From Siphonodentalium dalli (lineage: Eukaryota > Mollusca > Scaphopoda > Gadilida > Siphonodentaliidae): a stretch of DNA of 64,000 nucleotides. The notes under the pieces are model-generated. The model saw only the letters and a program-made list of their open reading frames with translations. It was not told the origin of the DNA and made no database searches. How positions within the stretch are numbered: the first letter of the stretch is position 1; each line of letters begins with the position of its first letter. Made by a program: the position numbers and the translations under genes. Where the stretch lies: NCBI GenBank assembly GCA_032622095.1, contig CP136067.1, positions 131,629,990 to 131,693,989 on the forward strand. Reading direction: 5' to 3'. Positions 23,596-35,177 of this stretch are shown one piece after another.

Positions 23596-23896
23596 ATGGA
23601 GATCTTTACTATTGCCTTGACCTTGATTCATCTTATCGGCGCAGAGGAGTCAGTGGCAGGCAGATTCAAACGGATCCTTGCGTTGGACGGAGCACACGGA
23701 TCAGGTGCGTTCCAGACTCACTCCGGAATTCGCAGCGACATCAAATGCGCTGGATGGTGCCTCGCTGATGCGTGCCTGACTTTCGTTTATCACGTCGGAG
23801 ATAAGAAATGTTATCTGTACGACAAGTGGCTGTTGTCGACAACCTCAAATCTCACCTTCCCAGGAGGCAGCGTGGTTTACTTGGCCACGCACGATG
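23596..23896 (+). CDS. secreted PAN/C-type lectin protein, exon 1 of 3
   Basis: The gene joins 23596-23896, 24369-24563 and 43669-43916 into 744 nt (247 residues plus stop). All introns are phase 1 with GT/AG ends. Exon 1 gives a signal peptide (MEIFTIALTLIHLIGAEE), then a PAN/Apple-like module with four cysteines: KCAGWC, DAC and KKC, with FVYHV between. It ends at the donor GTGAGT at 23897. Exons 2 and 3 build a C-type lectin domain, so the product is probably an extracellular glycan-binding or immune-type lectin. The start is chosen because the hydrophobic leader begins there; an upstream in-frame ATG at 23560 would bury it. The partner domain and ligand are inferred. Confidence 0.8.
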
Positions 23897-23913
23897 GTGA
23901 GTAATCTGTCTCA

Positions 23914-24150
23914 AATGTAATCAATCCGATTCGATGGTCCCCATATCATCAGGCTCCAACAACAACAACAAAACGCCGATTCGGTTGTCAGAACCGATTA
24001 ATTGCCCAAAAATAATGCTAACCACATATAGCCCAAAACCTGTTATTTATTAACATGTAGTTCAATGAAATATGCCCGGAATGTCAAATATCTAATATCT
24101 AAAGCCACTTGATTTTAGAGTTATCCATCTTCGTTCGCAATTTGGTCCGA
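23914..24150. mobile_element. fragment of the AGGTACTCAATCCGA MITE, in intron 1
   Basis: Matches the interior of 35178-35619 (aatccgattcgatgg, ccccatatcatca, caacaacaacaa, gattttagagttatc). It has lost clean TTAA-flanked ends. It accounts for about half of the 472-bp first intron. Confidence 0.65.
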
Positions 24151-24248
24151 AATTTAACCTCTGATTGAATGATTATTGATAGGTAATCCATCGTATTGAA
24201 TTTGGCTCAATTCCACTTTCCTCTGGGTGTAAATCGGTTTATAAATAT

Positions 24249-24346
24249 GTTATAACCCGCTTGGGTATATGTACACAAAATACAGACCGCGGCGCTAACG
24301 CGCCTTTGTTTATATTTCTTGTACAGATACCCAAGCGGGTTATAAC
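24249..24346. repeat. 20-bp inverted repeat within intron 1
   Basis: gttataacccgcttgggtat (24249-24268) is exactly complementary to 24327-24346 across a 58-nt loop. It lies just upstream of the exon 2 acceptor. Confidence 0.85.
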
Positions 24347-24368
24347 CTGTACTTCTATCTTTTTTCAG

Positions 24369-24563
24369 TGTTGGTACCTGGCCGATTCCTAGCGCACTAT
24401 AGTCCAAGTAAAGGTGATATTTGGTACTTCGATCTCCGAGTTAATAACCCTGTCACATGGTCGCAAGCTTCTAGCGCGTGCTCAGAGATGGGGGGAGAAG
24501 TGTTGCCGGTTCTAGGATATGACATATATGAAAGAATTGATGCTATAGATGCAGCATATCCCG
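24369..24563 (+). CDS. secreted PAN/C-type lectin protein, exon 2 of 3
   Basis: The acceptor tttttttcag ends at 24368 and the donor GTAAGA begins at 24564. The 195-nt exon is phase 1 at both ends. It encodes the first half of the C-type lectin domain: IWYFDLRVNNPVTWSQASSAC carries the typical aromatic strand, the W-x-x-A helix and the first conserved cysteine, followed by MGGEVLPV. The next exon lies 19.1 kb away. Confidence 0.78.
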
Positions 24564-24712
24564 GTAAGATTTGTGTTACAAATAGCAAACTAGTAAGATG
24601 GGTAGATGTAGAGTTACTGTATGTAAAGATTCTATGATCAGCAAAACACACAACACAGAGGAAGCCCCAATCACAGGGACCTTGTAGAAAAACAAATATT
24701 TATAAAATATAC

Positions 24713-25022
24713 CTTGAAGGATTACACCGGTTAATTTTTCTCAGTTATTATCGATGCCCGCTAATCCACTGAGCACGTTGCAAAATATTTCTGTGATAGC
24801 CGCCCGTAACTGAAGTTATGCTAGTAGTCCCTCATGTGACGTCACATGAAGGAAAATTAATGGGTCAGACTGCATAATCCATAATGTAATATTCAATCGA
24901 ATGAATCTCCATAACTTCAGTTACGGGCAGCAGATCACAAAACTCTTTTCGGCAACGGGCTCAGTGGATAAGCTGGCATCGATACTGAGTCAGAAAAATT
25001 ACACCGGTGTAATCCATTCAAG
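24713..25022. mobile_element. 310-bp foldback MITE in intron 2
   Basis: Arms run inward from ccttgaaggattacaccggt / accggtgtaatccattcaag, through atcgatgcc and cgtaactgaagttatg. The interior holds a perfect 18-bp palindrome tcatgtgacgtcacatga. No protein is encoded. Confidence 0.8.
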
Positions 25023-25029
25023 AATAAGA

Positions 25030-25759
25030 AATGGGGGGCAACATGTTGTACCCAACACAATATATTGTATAGATATAATTCAGTGAATGTGCACGCGATT
25101 ATTATTCAATCTGTTGCCACGCGGTGTGAGGATTGTATTTTTGATTAAGTATCCTGAGTTAATCAGAAGGGTGATAAGACAAAACGTTTGACTAAATAAC
25201 GGGGATTTGTCTGAAACAGTTTAAAACTGTTTAAAATCACTTCAAAAAAAAAAACCCGCTCTTTAAAAGAGTTCTTTGAAAACGCTCTTTAAAAACGCTT
25301 TTTAAAACACTTCCGGTACAAAAATGTTTTGTATTTTTTTATTTTTGAATATCTCCGTTATTCAGTGAATATAATCATTCCAAAATAAAGTAGATTTAGT
25401 AGTGGATAGTTGGCTCCGGTTACCCCCCTTAGATTATGTCAGGCTACTCATTTTGAAATACACTCCTAACATCGCGTGCATATGGCACCTGCCTAGATGT
25501 CTAATTTTGGTACGCAGCAAAATATCAGAACTTTTGTACCCTGTTGTTACGTCGGCGTACCACAATTTTCCATATATGCACCTGCCACGTGGACCTTGAA
25601 GAATTTGTTTCTATTTCTTGTTTTTTTTATATAAAATATAACAAAGGGGGACTTACTCCACCGATTGCGGCTGGGTAAACGGCATTATCGAACCACGAAT
25701 GGCGGTGATTGTAGGAAGTTTTCGTTTTTCATTTGCCGAGTAAGCTAAACATTAACAGC
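25030..25759. other. intronic DNA, no feature recognised
   Basis: Part of the large second intron. An AT-rich ctctttaaaa-type run is present near 25258-25310. Confidence 0.3.
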
Positions 25760-25785
25760 GCATATATAAGAGAATGCATTGGCTT
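25760..25785. repeat. solo half of the hairpin module
   Basis: gcatatataagagaatgcat plus tggc, a single right arm without partner. Confidence 0.8.
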
Positions 25786-25820
25786 ATAGTGTCAAGGTAA
25801 ATACTGTTAGTAATGTATTT

Positions 25821-25922
25821 AAGAAATAAATACACGGTGTAGAGGTGTGTATGGTCAAGTTGTACCACAAAAAACTGATTGTAGGACGACGCGTACACCG
25901 ATACACCGTGTATTTATTTCTT
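25821..25922. repeat. inverted repeat, 21-bp arms
   Basis: aagaaataaatacacggtgt at 25821 pairs with acaccgtgtatttatttctt ending at 25922. The loop is about 60 nt. Confidence 0.85.
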
Positions 25923-26814
25923 TTGTAATACGACTGAAAGTTTATGGTCACAATTCGACTGAATAGTCAACGAAATACTGCGCTTTTTCGGTCTCAGGTG
26001 AGAAAACATTTCGTGGTGTAATTCGTATTGGGCGTACTCGATTTCTTTGCATGGAGTACTCCGGTAATCTTGTCTTGTTATGAAATTCCCCCGTTGACTT
26101 TTCGAGGCACCTCTTCTAGAAAATAATCGTTGTGATTGGCTAAAAAACGATGTGTTTTTTAAATTGTACAGGAAATACGATGGCGGTCATTTCTGTGTTG
26201 AACGTTGTTGGGACAACATGAATATGATCATCGACTATGGACCATTTTCCTTACACAAAGCGATCTAAATGATCTAGTTTACTAAACTAATCTTATCCCC
26301 CTTCTGTACTGGTGAACAAACGCTTTCATTTTCAACTTGATTCCGAAATATCGAATATGATCGAGATTCGAATCGACGAATGCACAGCCCGGCCCCATGG
26401 ATTTATTTTGTCATTTAATATACTTATTAAGTAACTTTCTTTGGTCGTAACATATATCAATATACCATAACATCATTTGGACCATATTCATTGGCAACCA
26501 AACTGGTTTCAAGCGACAAATCGCTAGAAAATTCGCAAGATTGTCAAGATGTAGCAAAATTCAAAGGGTTACGGGTGCGGGTGTACTCCGTTGATGCCCC
26601 GTTTGCGCGGAGTTAGAAAAGACGGGAAAAGTCGCGTGCGGCGATCTGAAATAACCGATTTTTTTCGTGGTACAATCGGAAAAAGTAGAATTGTACCACA
26701 AAACTGGAACGAGATAGCCATGGTAACTCGGGCCACTGGCCAATCAGAACATGGCTTTTAAGCATAGTTAGGCAGGGTCGTATTACAATATCTTATATAT
26801 GCAAGTCTCTGTTT
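25923..26814. other. intronic DNA, one small hairpin
   Basis: gtggtacaat (26667-26676) and attgtaccac (26690-26699) form a short hairpin. Nothing else recognised. Confidence 0.35.
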
Positions 26815-27075
26815 TTAACTCTTTCATGACGGGAACTTCCTGAATTTTTACGAAAACCCTATGCCAATGCATTCTCTTACATAGGTCGACTCGAATATAT
26901 AAGAGAATGCATTGGCCTAACAATTTTTTTATTATTTTGTATAATTGTTAAAAAATGTAAGAAAAAATGAAAAAAATGATAACAAATTATTTAAGAATGT
27001 AAGAAATAATGATCAAAAATGATACAAATTGTTAAAGAATGTAAGAAAAATTGATAAAATTGTTATAGAAAGTTT
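26815..27075 (+). mobile_element. decayed TTAACTCTTTCATG MITE with shortened hairpin
   Basis: The left end TTAACTCTTTCATGACGGG resembles the start of the 57438 element. It is followed by a hairpin with part of its centre deleted (26863-26917) and the AT-rich gttaaagaatgtaag spacer array. The right hairpin and right terminus are not found, so this is a 3'-truncated copy. Confidence 0.6.
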
Positions 27076-27439
27076 GATTATTGATTATTAGCATTGGGTG
27101 GCTTTTTGCACTTCCTTCTTATCTTTATAAAGTATTCCATATATCGGTCTAAGATGAGAAATGAAATCCCAAGCTTAGTCGGATTAAAAAAGATTTTAAA
27201 TATTACTACAATGTTGATAAAGTTTCTATCAAAAATGTAAATACTTCAATTGCCGAATGATTGAAGCCCAGTATCGTCCATAAACTCACAAGGCTGTCTT
27301 GTCATTCACTGAACGTACATGCAGCTACTTTATATATACAAAATTTTCAAACCAGGAGGCAGAAACACAACTCAAGAACTTATTAATCGTTAGTGTTTAA
27401 ATAAAACTTGCATACCAGTCTACGCCACATGCACACACT

Positions 27440-27489
<50 letters not shown>

Positions 27490-27502
27490 CCTCTCTCTCT
27501 CT
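27440..27502. repeat. (CT)n microsatellite
   Basis: A long CT run, interrupted once by ccctccc. Translated frames across it are Arg/Glu-rich artefacts. Confidence 0.95.
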
Positions 27503-27520
27503 GTAATGGCCAGCAATAAC

Positions 27521-28183
27521 GTCGCCTGAGTGCTTAACAGTTCTAAGTCCATTTTTCTGTTTTGTTGGGAAATCGAGTTTGAAGTTTTGGCATCTGCAGT
27601 TCACATACTTCTTACATATTTTGATCATATTTGATAGACTCATATTGTTGCTAGTAATTATAAATGTGAAAATAACAAGTTTGGTGCCAATAGAACACAT
27701 AATTTATTAGAAATTAGCAAACATGTGTTTTGATAAAAGTGGACATAGAACATTTTTCAAAATAATTTGCATATCTGTTTCAGTGCTTAAATGTTTTTTT
27801 CCATATATCCGCCGTATATTGATGTTAAACTGAAAATAATACTGATATTTTACATTGTATTTACCAGATCTTTTTTAAAAAGTAAATATATATTGCGTCT
27901 GGGGATAATTGGCATCGTTAATCTGTTTTGAGATATCGGGCCCTAAAAGCTGGAGATAGAACAAATAAGAACCCAAACCATCATCACGTGACACAATAAT
28001 GACATCTCATTGGTTCGTGATGGACATAGAACACTCTTGCACTCGATTTTGAAACTGATTTATCCCGATTGTGAGTACATGGAACATCCGGGGCACGATG
28101 TGTAGAGCTGGACGAGACGAATCGAACGGTACCCATAACTCATTTTCCCGCCAAAATGGACTTAGACCATTTAAGCACTCAGG
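27521..28183. mobile_element. 663-bp element with about 37-bp terminal inverted repeats
   Basis: It begins cgtcgcctgagtgcttaa, then tctaagtccatttt, and ends with the reverse complement (aaaatggacttaga, ttaagcactcaggcgacg), with three or four mismatches. The interior is non-coding. It abuts the 3' end of the Ty3/gypsy element, so the two insertions are adjacent or one disrupted the other. Confidence 0.7.
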
Positions 28184-28198
28184 CGACGATTATTATTA

Positions 28199-28480
28199 TG
28201 ACACAATAAAGAATAAAATAACACACAACTGACTGGTTCGATGAGTTTATTAAACGTCCCAATATAATACGAACTATGCCAGCGGAGGGACACATCGTGC
28301 TATTCATTCACCACAATCAACGGACCGATCGTGGAGTGAGACATAATGAGTTCATGCAATGAGTGGTTATCAATTCAATCGTAACTGACCAGAGATACAC
28401 ATTCTTAAGGTCGACGACGTACATTGAACAATAATACACAATAAATATATAACATGAAATGTTATGGATATTATATTTCA
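28199..28480 (-). repeat. candidate 3' LTR of the Ty3/gypsy element
   Basis: On the minus strand it follows the integrase stop, begins TGAAATATAA and ends TTGTGTCA, i.e. TG...CA ends. An aataaa signal (ttaataaactc) lies inside. No matching 5' LTR is present, so this is a position-based guess. Confidence 0.35.
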
Positions 28481-28526
28481 CCCGGACTTTGTAATAATAA
28501 AGTTTAACAGAACTTATTATACAAAT

Positions 28527-29574
28527 TCACATGTCCTCAATGAGGCGTCTGGGTTTTGTTCTTGTACGTGTAGGATATATTCTGTCGTTATCAAAATTCT
28601 GAGCTGACTCAGCTTGTGCAGTTGGGACTTCCTCAAATTCATCTTCAGAAAAAATATCTAATTGAATGGGAAATTCCACCACTTTGAAATGAGATGCATT
28701 TCTACAAATGCTGTGTTTAGAATTTTGAGCAGTTACCATGGAACCCTTAACTTTGATAACTTTGTACGGATATGGATCAAAATTTGGAACAATCTTCCAC
28801 TTCTTTTGGTTTAAGACAATGACAGAATCATCAACTTTTATACATGACATTTTAGCATGATTCCGTTTGTCTGCTAATTTCTTCATTTTATCTTTTTCTT
28901 TGGAATCATATTTCCTCACCTCTGCATCAGATACTTTGAGCGCAACATGAGGCAGTTTTGTTCGAATGACTCTTCCAAACATTAATTCATTTGGAGGTTT
29001 GCCAGTCGATGAGTGAGGTGCAGATTTAAAATTCCGAAGAAAAATAAATAACTCTTGCTTGTAACATTTCCCTTCAGTGTATGCTATTTTCACACGTTTT
29101 CCAATTGTTTCCATGAATCTTTCCACAGTGCCATTAGCCCTTGGCCAATAAGGAGTAACTTTCCTATGCACAAACCCCAAATTTGCTGCAAAATTAGCTA
29201 ATTGTGAACTGTTAAATGGACTTCCATTATCACTTTTAAGAACTTGAGGGATTCCTAAAGTTGAGAAAATTTTGTCCAACTTTGGAATAATAGCAATCGC
29301 AGATGTGGATTTCACAAAATCAATTTCAGGAAAACGAGAATATTCATCCATTACAACAATAATGTATTCGCCATTGGGTAATGGTCCATATAGATCAACT
29401 GCAATATCTTACCATACCTCTCGTGGTAGCTCGGTCATGATTAATGGTTCAAGCGTGCAAGCCTTAATCAGCTTTTCAACCATTGAATCAATTCTGGGAA
29501 ACCACACTTTCTCTCTCAGCAATTGTTTGGTTTTTACCAAACCGAAATGACCTTCGTGGCAAATTGACAGTACT
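28527..29574 (-). pseudogene. Ty3/gypsy integrase
   Basis: The open frame 29351-28527 carries most of the core. An upstream in-frame TAA (about 29410) separates it from the HEGHFG zinc-binding remnant, where the CxxC half appears lost. Catalytic residues are seen as DLYGP, KSDNG and TVERF, with exactly 35 residues between the second Asp and the Glu. The C-terminal part has a basic, DNA-binding-like stretch and ends IYPTRTRTKPRRL. The enzyme would join element DNA to the chromosome; the stop and lost zinc ligands make that unlikely here. Confidence 0.85.
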
Positions 29575-30383
29575 CTACCTGAGTTTCTCAGGAATAACTA
29601 GCTTTGTACCACGTAAAACTATGTTATCAGATATACTCAACTTTTCTTTCACATTGTAAAACGACTTCAAATCATCAGTAATTATCTGCGAGTCTGAAAT
29701 TATTTCTATTTCATTCCAGCAATTATTAATGACTATGTATATCAACTTCTGCATTGTAGCATCATTCAAGTTTTCATTCCGTATTTCCTCTAATGACATT
29801 GCTTTAGGAACTGAGTGAGAACTTATGAGATTTACATAATTTTCAGCTTTAGACATTTGAGAACTTTTCTCGGTTTTCACCGGATGGCGTGACATAAAAT
29901 CGGCTGGATTATTGTCCTTGCCAGATCTGTGAATAATCTTGAAATTATACTGTTGCAATTGTAATCCCCAACGTTCTATTCTAGCACATGGTTTAGATTT
30001 TGGATTCCATAGATCAATTGCAAGGCTTTCTGATCGGTGAAAATTGTAAATGTATCTGCACCATAAATGTATAAATGGAAATGATTACATCCCCAAACAA
30101 TAGCTAAGCCTTCTTTCTCTATTTGACTGTACTTCTGTTCTATCGCAGTTAAACTGCGACTAGCATAAGCAACTATCTTCGGCGATTCCGAATCAGATTT
30201 GCGTTGTGCTAACATTGCTGAAATTCCAACCGGACTAGCGTCTACTGTTAATTCAGTTTGAAATTTGGGATTGAAATACGTCATAACTCTGTCTGACACT
30301 AATGAATTCTTGATAGCGTCAAATGACCTTTGCTGTATATAGATCAGTCCATACGAATTGCGAACTTTTCTTTGTGAGTTCAC
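29575..30383 (-). pseudogene. Ty3/gypsy RNase H and linker
   Basis: The RNase H domain shows ELTVDASPVGISAML (first catalytic Asp), the YSQIEKEGLAIVW motif (catalytic Glu) and FTIFTDQKAL (Asp). A frameshift near 29975 separates this from FKIIHRSGKDNNPADFMSRH, the conserved C-terminal part. Another frameshift near 30350 separates it from the reverse transcriptase. RNase H would remove the RNA template during reverse transcription. Confidence 0.85.
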
Positions 30384-31240
30384 TTAAAGGAGCATTTAGT
30401 GTAGCAAAATTTGGAATGAACCTTGAACAATAACTTGCCATACCAAGGAAAGATTTCACGGCACTTGCATGCTTTGGTATGTCAACATTCTCAATTGATG
30501 AAATTTTCTTTGGGTCTGGCTGTACGCCTTCTGATGAAAATATGTGACCGAAAAATTCCAACTTAGACTTGTTAAATTGGCATTTGGTTATGTTGAGTGT
30601 CAGGTTACTTGATTTCAAACATTTGAGAACTTGTTCAAGTGCATCGTCGTGTTCTGACTGAGATTTCCCGAATATCAAAATATCGTTGCTGATATTAATG
30701 GCGTTGGGAACGCTCTGAATTTGTTGACTAATGACATTTTGAAATTGTTTCGCTGCACTTGTGACCCCGAAATTTAGGCGATTGTACCTAATTAGTCCAA
30801 CATGTGATGAAAAAGTAGTTAGATACCTTCAATCTGGGTGAAGCTCCAGTTGATGGTACCCTTTTACTAAATCACAACGGCTAAATACTTTAGCTCCACT
30901 GAGTTTAGCTAAAATATCTTCAATTGTTGGAGTAATGTGCCTTTCTCTTTTGATAGCAGTATTTGGCAGTCTCATGTCTACACAAATTCTGACATCATTG
31001 GAGTTATTCTTAGGTACATTCCACAATTGGAGATACCCAAGGTGTGGGACCTTCAGTTTTTTCAATGATGTCATTCTCGATCAGTGAATTTAATTCTATC
31101 TCAATTTTCTTGCGTAAATGGAATGGAATACTACGATGCGGTTGAGCAATGGGTGTGACACTCTTACCAACATGTAGAACAATTGGTGGGCCATTGAATT
31201 TTCCCATACCTTCAAATACACATGCATACTCATCAATCAA
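30340..31240 (-). pseudogene. Ty3/gypsy reverse transcriptase
   Basis: It runs from the IPFHLRKKIEIELN entry region through RICVDMRLPNTAI, FSRCDLVKGYHQLELHPD (first catalytic Asp), an in-frame TGA, RYLTTFSSH and RYNRLNFGV to NISNDILIFGK. The position normally occupied by the first Asp of the x-x-D-D box is Asn (codon at 30685-30687), so polymerisation would fail even without the stop. The thumb and connection follow (FFGHIFSSEGVQPDPKK, FLGMASYCSRFI). A frameshift near 31060 lies between the first two segments. Confidence 0.88.
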
Positions 31241-32045
31241 TTTATTCTTGAAGTTTGAATATTATTCAAATTGCAAATTGTAATTAATCCTAAGTTACAT
31301 GCAGATTCACAACCAATTATATTACCAAATTGACCTTTGACTACATTGAACATGAAATTTACATTACAATTTTGGCTATATACTTCACAATTGAATGTTC
31401 CCATTATTGGTAATGGCACATCTGATCCGTATGCATAGATTTTCCTTGCATCTCCGGACAGCTTCGGTTTTGGCATCATATTGTTATATGTTGATTCATC
31501 TATAAGATTCACAGTCGCTCCAGAATCAATCATGACACTAATTGACGAATCACAAATTTTAACATTTGCACTTGGACCTTTCATTTTCTTCGATTGCAGA
31601 TTTGTATTCGCGAACACATATTCATCATCACTTGATTCATTTAGAAATCGAACAGTTTCATGAGCTTTTGAGAATTGTTTGGATGAATTAGAACTTGATT
31701 TCCGAGTATATTTACAAACTCTTGCAAAGTGATGCAAAACGGAACAATTTCGGCAGGCTTTACCACGTGCAGGACATGGACCTTTGTTCGGCCAAGTACC
31801 ACCACAACCGAAACACGATTTCTTTGAATCTGACTGCATTTTCTGGAATTTTCCAGGACGGTAAACAGATTTTTTTCCGCTGGAATTTCCTAATCCACGT
31901 GCAGCAACTTCACGGGAAACATCTGACTCTATATTCGATGCTTGAATCTCACTGATTTCGAATGATCTCGCTGTATCAAGAATATGCTTGAGGGTTAAAT
32001 CACCACGAAGCGCTTTTCGTCTCAGACTACTTGAAACGCAACTAC
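31237..32045 (-). pseudogene. Ty3/gypsy gag C-terminus and aspartic protease
   Basis: Upstream of the ATG at 31839 the same frame already reads gag-like sequence (ILDTARSFEISEIQASNIE), so the open frame is the tail of a longer gag. A cysteine-rich nucleocapsid region follows (CFGCGG...CPARGKACRNC...HHFARVC). The protease active site is MIDSGATVNLID (Asp-Ser-Gly at about 31512-31526) and a late GNIIGCESA-like flap/end motif is present. The protease would process the polyprotein. The N-terminus is missing. Confidence 0.85.
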
Positions 32046-32049
32046 ATTA

Positions 32050-32067
32050 CACTCTCTCTCTCTCTCT
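32050..32067. repeat. (CT)n microsatellite
   Basis: Marks the edge of the gypsy element. More ctctct runs recur to 32110. Confidence 0.85.
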
Positions 32068-32978
32068 TTTCTCCTCTTTCTGTAGCCCCCATGTACCCAA
32101 CTCTCTCTCTCGTGCTTTCTCCGACTCTCATCTATCACTCTGTCATTTCTCTCATAAACTGAAAAAAACGAAATATATTAATCGAATCTTTTCTATTTTA
32201 GATTAATAGTGTGACTTATTATGAAAATTAATAAGGAAACTACTAAACAAGGAGTATATATTAAACGATTACATGTTAATATGATGTTGTGAGATTATAT
32301 GTGACTATATATTTTGGAAATATAAATTATTAAAAGAAAATAATAATGCTAGCCTTTGTCACGTTCTGGTCAGGTTCTGCTGAGATTGGTAAGATAATAA
32401 CTACAAACGTACTGTGGATGATTCAACGATATTGGTCATTTGAAAACAGGTCGGTGCCTGTGTAAACGTGGGACCCCCACGCGTCGGTGTCAATCACATG
32501 ATTGTGCTTTGATCTGTCTACACCATCAATTCTTCTAGCAACACAGATACATCGTAACCTAACCACTCCAATATGGCCACCAGGGATATGTTTGTAAATT
32601 TGTAAAATTGAAAAAAATGTCATAAACTTCACATAATTGACAGAAAATAACTAAAATATTTCATATGTAGTAAATAAGGCTATACAGATGGCAGGTTTTA
32701 AAAACATGTGACACTTACTTACCAACCAAAATCTGAATTAAATTAGGTTCCATAAATGAAAGTATATTTTGAATCAGGAGAACGGAATAAGAAATGTGTT
32801 GTTGAGATATCCACAGTTTATAGTACCAAAACGTATTATTTTCCAAAGTGATGCCATGAGTTGAGACTCAATTTCACCAGAAAGTAAACAGCTGGGTTTT
32901 GGCATTGACTGAAGTGTCTTGCTTGATACACAATGAGCCAGGTTCACTCAACCAGTCAAGCAACCAGTTTGACATAGC
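32068..32978. other. intronic DNA, no feature recognised
   Basis: No gene, repeat or structure recognised. Confidence 0.3.
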
Positions 32979-35018
32979 CAGAGTCGTTATTTGGTGGGAT
33001 AATCTGGATTCAGATTACTGATTAGTCCCCGTACGACTTGGTTCGGTAAACGAACAGACCAGAATCAGTAAACGAACAGACCGTAATCGTATCACTCGTT
33101 ATTTCGTCGTAATCCAGATTCATATTCTGATTCCGATTACGGACTCAAACGTTCATAATGTAAACAAACCGATATTTCGCCACCTCGGATTTTAAAAACA
33201 CAATAAAACATAAGAATCCGTCCCTTGTGTACACATTATTGCAGAATATAAACGATCTATATCAAAGAATTTTAAATGCGGAGACAAATTTGTTTTATCG
33301 AGTGTAAACTGGGAGAATATTAATGAAATTAGCCAATTAATAATGTTATTGATAGTAACGCTGGGGGAGCACTTTGGTTGATAGCGAACTTGAAGAAAAT
33401 TTCATTGTCACTTTCGTCATGTTAATTTCATTATTCCATCCATAAAATACCGCCCGAATGCATGTCGATTTCAAATTCGGCGGATACGTCACCATTGACC
33501 GAATTCACGTGAACCTGCATGGATATGTCTTCTGCTTTGTTCGTTATTATATGTTCCTTCTTATTCAAGCAATAGTATAGGATTATATAATATCGATGGA
33601 TTATCAGATACACGTATGTACTATCTAGTCCTATAGCAATTTCATATTTAAAATGTTCTGTTTCGTTAAATGCAGTCGTTTTGCACAATAGTCTCTGTAT
33701 AGTGCGGAAACACAGGCATTTATTGGCCAACGTGCTGTACATTAGTTGGAAAATTAAGCTTTTCCCATGAAGCTAATGTTGTTGTCTTGTGCATCTCCCA
33801 ATCGCACAAGCGTAAAGCTAATTCTAGGATCTCAGGACTATATAGTGGAAATGTCAGTCAATTTATTGATTAAGTACCCACACGTACAAGTTCTAGAGAC
33901 GTGGCTAGAGGTTTCCTCAAATTTCCAGCCAACTGCACACCCCCCCCCCCCCAACCAAACATCAATCTCACAGGTTCGCAGAATTCTATTTGCACCCCAT
34001 TGGAATATCCAACCTGACACACCCTAATATTGGAAAATTACCAACTTTCACTGGTTGAAAAAATCAAACAATGAGAACAGTTCCAACCTATATATGGTGT
34101 CAAATTAATGTCCAACTAATGTTGTGTCATGCATGAAATTTCCAACTGCTGGAAATGTACCAAAGTTTAGTTTAAACATATCTATTTAAAATATTTGTCA
34201 AATTTAGATAACACATGATATATAACACATACATTTGTTTATACAGACAATGGGATTGGAGGACAGGTGCTGACTCACTTAAGGGTACCCCCTCTCCCAT
34301 ATGTTATTACACTTAAAAATAAATAATTAGTAATGGCAAAGCAACATGACTACCAAAACAAGTTGAACATATATACAGATCACCGGTCACACCCTCCCCC
34401 GAGTTAGTCATAAGTTGTATATGTATTTATTTAAAATCGGGTTTGTTTGTTGCGTTTGCTGGTTTGTACGTATCATTATTTGGAGCAGTTAGTCAAAGGA
34501 ATCCTGATTTGCCTCACGTATGAATGTCTGTACAGCTAAGAAAATTGTACCAAAGTTCGGGGGGGGTCGAGACACCCCAGCCGACCCCTATCACTACGTC
34601 CCTGTACAACTGAAAAGTTTCGTGTGTTCTCCACAACGTCTTCGGAATTTTATTCAGGAGACATAGAGCTGTTAGAAATGCTTGCCCTCTTGACCCTCAT
34701 CAATAATCACACTTTAACTTGAGTTAAAGATGCGATTAAGTCGGATTGGCAGATAATTAGGTGCCATGTATATATACATATAGAAGAAAAGCATGACTTT
34801 CACAACAACACACAGCACACCTTTATAAATATAAGATACAAATGAAACTTGTGCCAAATACATGAGCCATGTTTGACGCTGGGGGAACATTAAACATAGT
34901 ATCGGAGACCACGTGGATTTCAAAATCTGACCTAGAATCCGTGTAATCTCGATTTAGCCCCGCCCCGTAATCGGTTTCGGATTCTGAATCTGGATTCTCT
35001 CACGAAATAATGACTCTG
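32979..35018. mobile_element. 2.0-kb segment between CAGAGTC inverted termini
   Basis: cagagtcgttattt plus gtgggataatctggattc at the left pairs with gaatctggattctctcac plus gaaataatgactctg at the right. A second internal copy of the motif lies near 33095-33125. The interior has a C tract (33940-33952) and no recognisable protein. It could be a non-autonomous DNA transposon; the termini are diverged and no clear target duplication is visible. Confidence 0.45.
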
Positions 35019-35177
35019 CCTGGTCCAGATCCCAATCAGGATTAATCAAGAGAGTATAGTTAATGAATGCCCACTGTCTTCTATAATCTGGATTCAGTGA
35101 TAGTCAAACAGAGAATAAAGTCAAATGATGTGTGTAATGGGTGGCTTTCTCGACAAATCATTATTGATTGATATCTC

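Larger units (their letters stand above)
28481..32050 (-). mobile_element. Ty3/gypsy LTR retrotransposon, 5'-truncated and inactive
   Basis: Minus-strand order is gag C-terminus with zinc knuckle, protease, reverse transcriptase, RNase H, integrase. This is the Ty3/gypsy order, with integrase after RNase H. The gag side ends in a CT microsatellite near 32050; no 5' LTR, primer-binding site or gag N-terminus is seen. Stops, frameshifts and a changed catalytic residue show it is dead. It lies antisense within intron 2 of the PAN/lectin gene. Confidence 0.88.

Noticed and set aside
27383..27700. Arg/Glu-repeat protein
   Set aside because: The repeat is simply the (CT)n microsatellite read in frame.
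29272..29550. Plus-strand ORF opposite the gypsy integrase
   Set aside because: Antisense shadow; the minus strand carries the integrase motifs.
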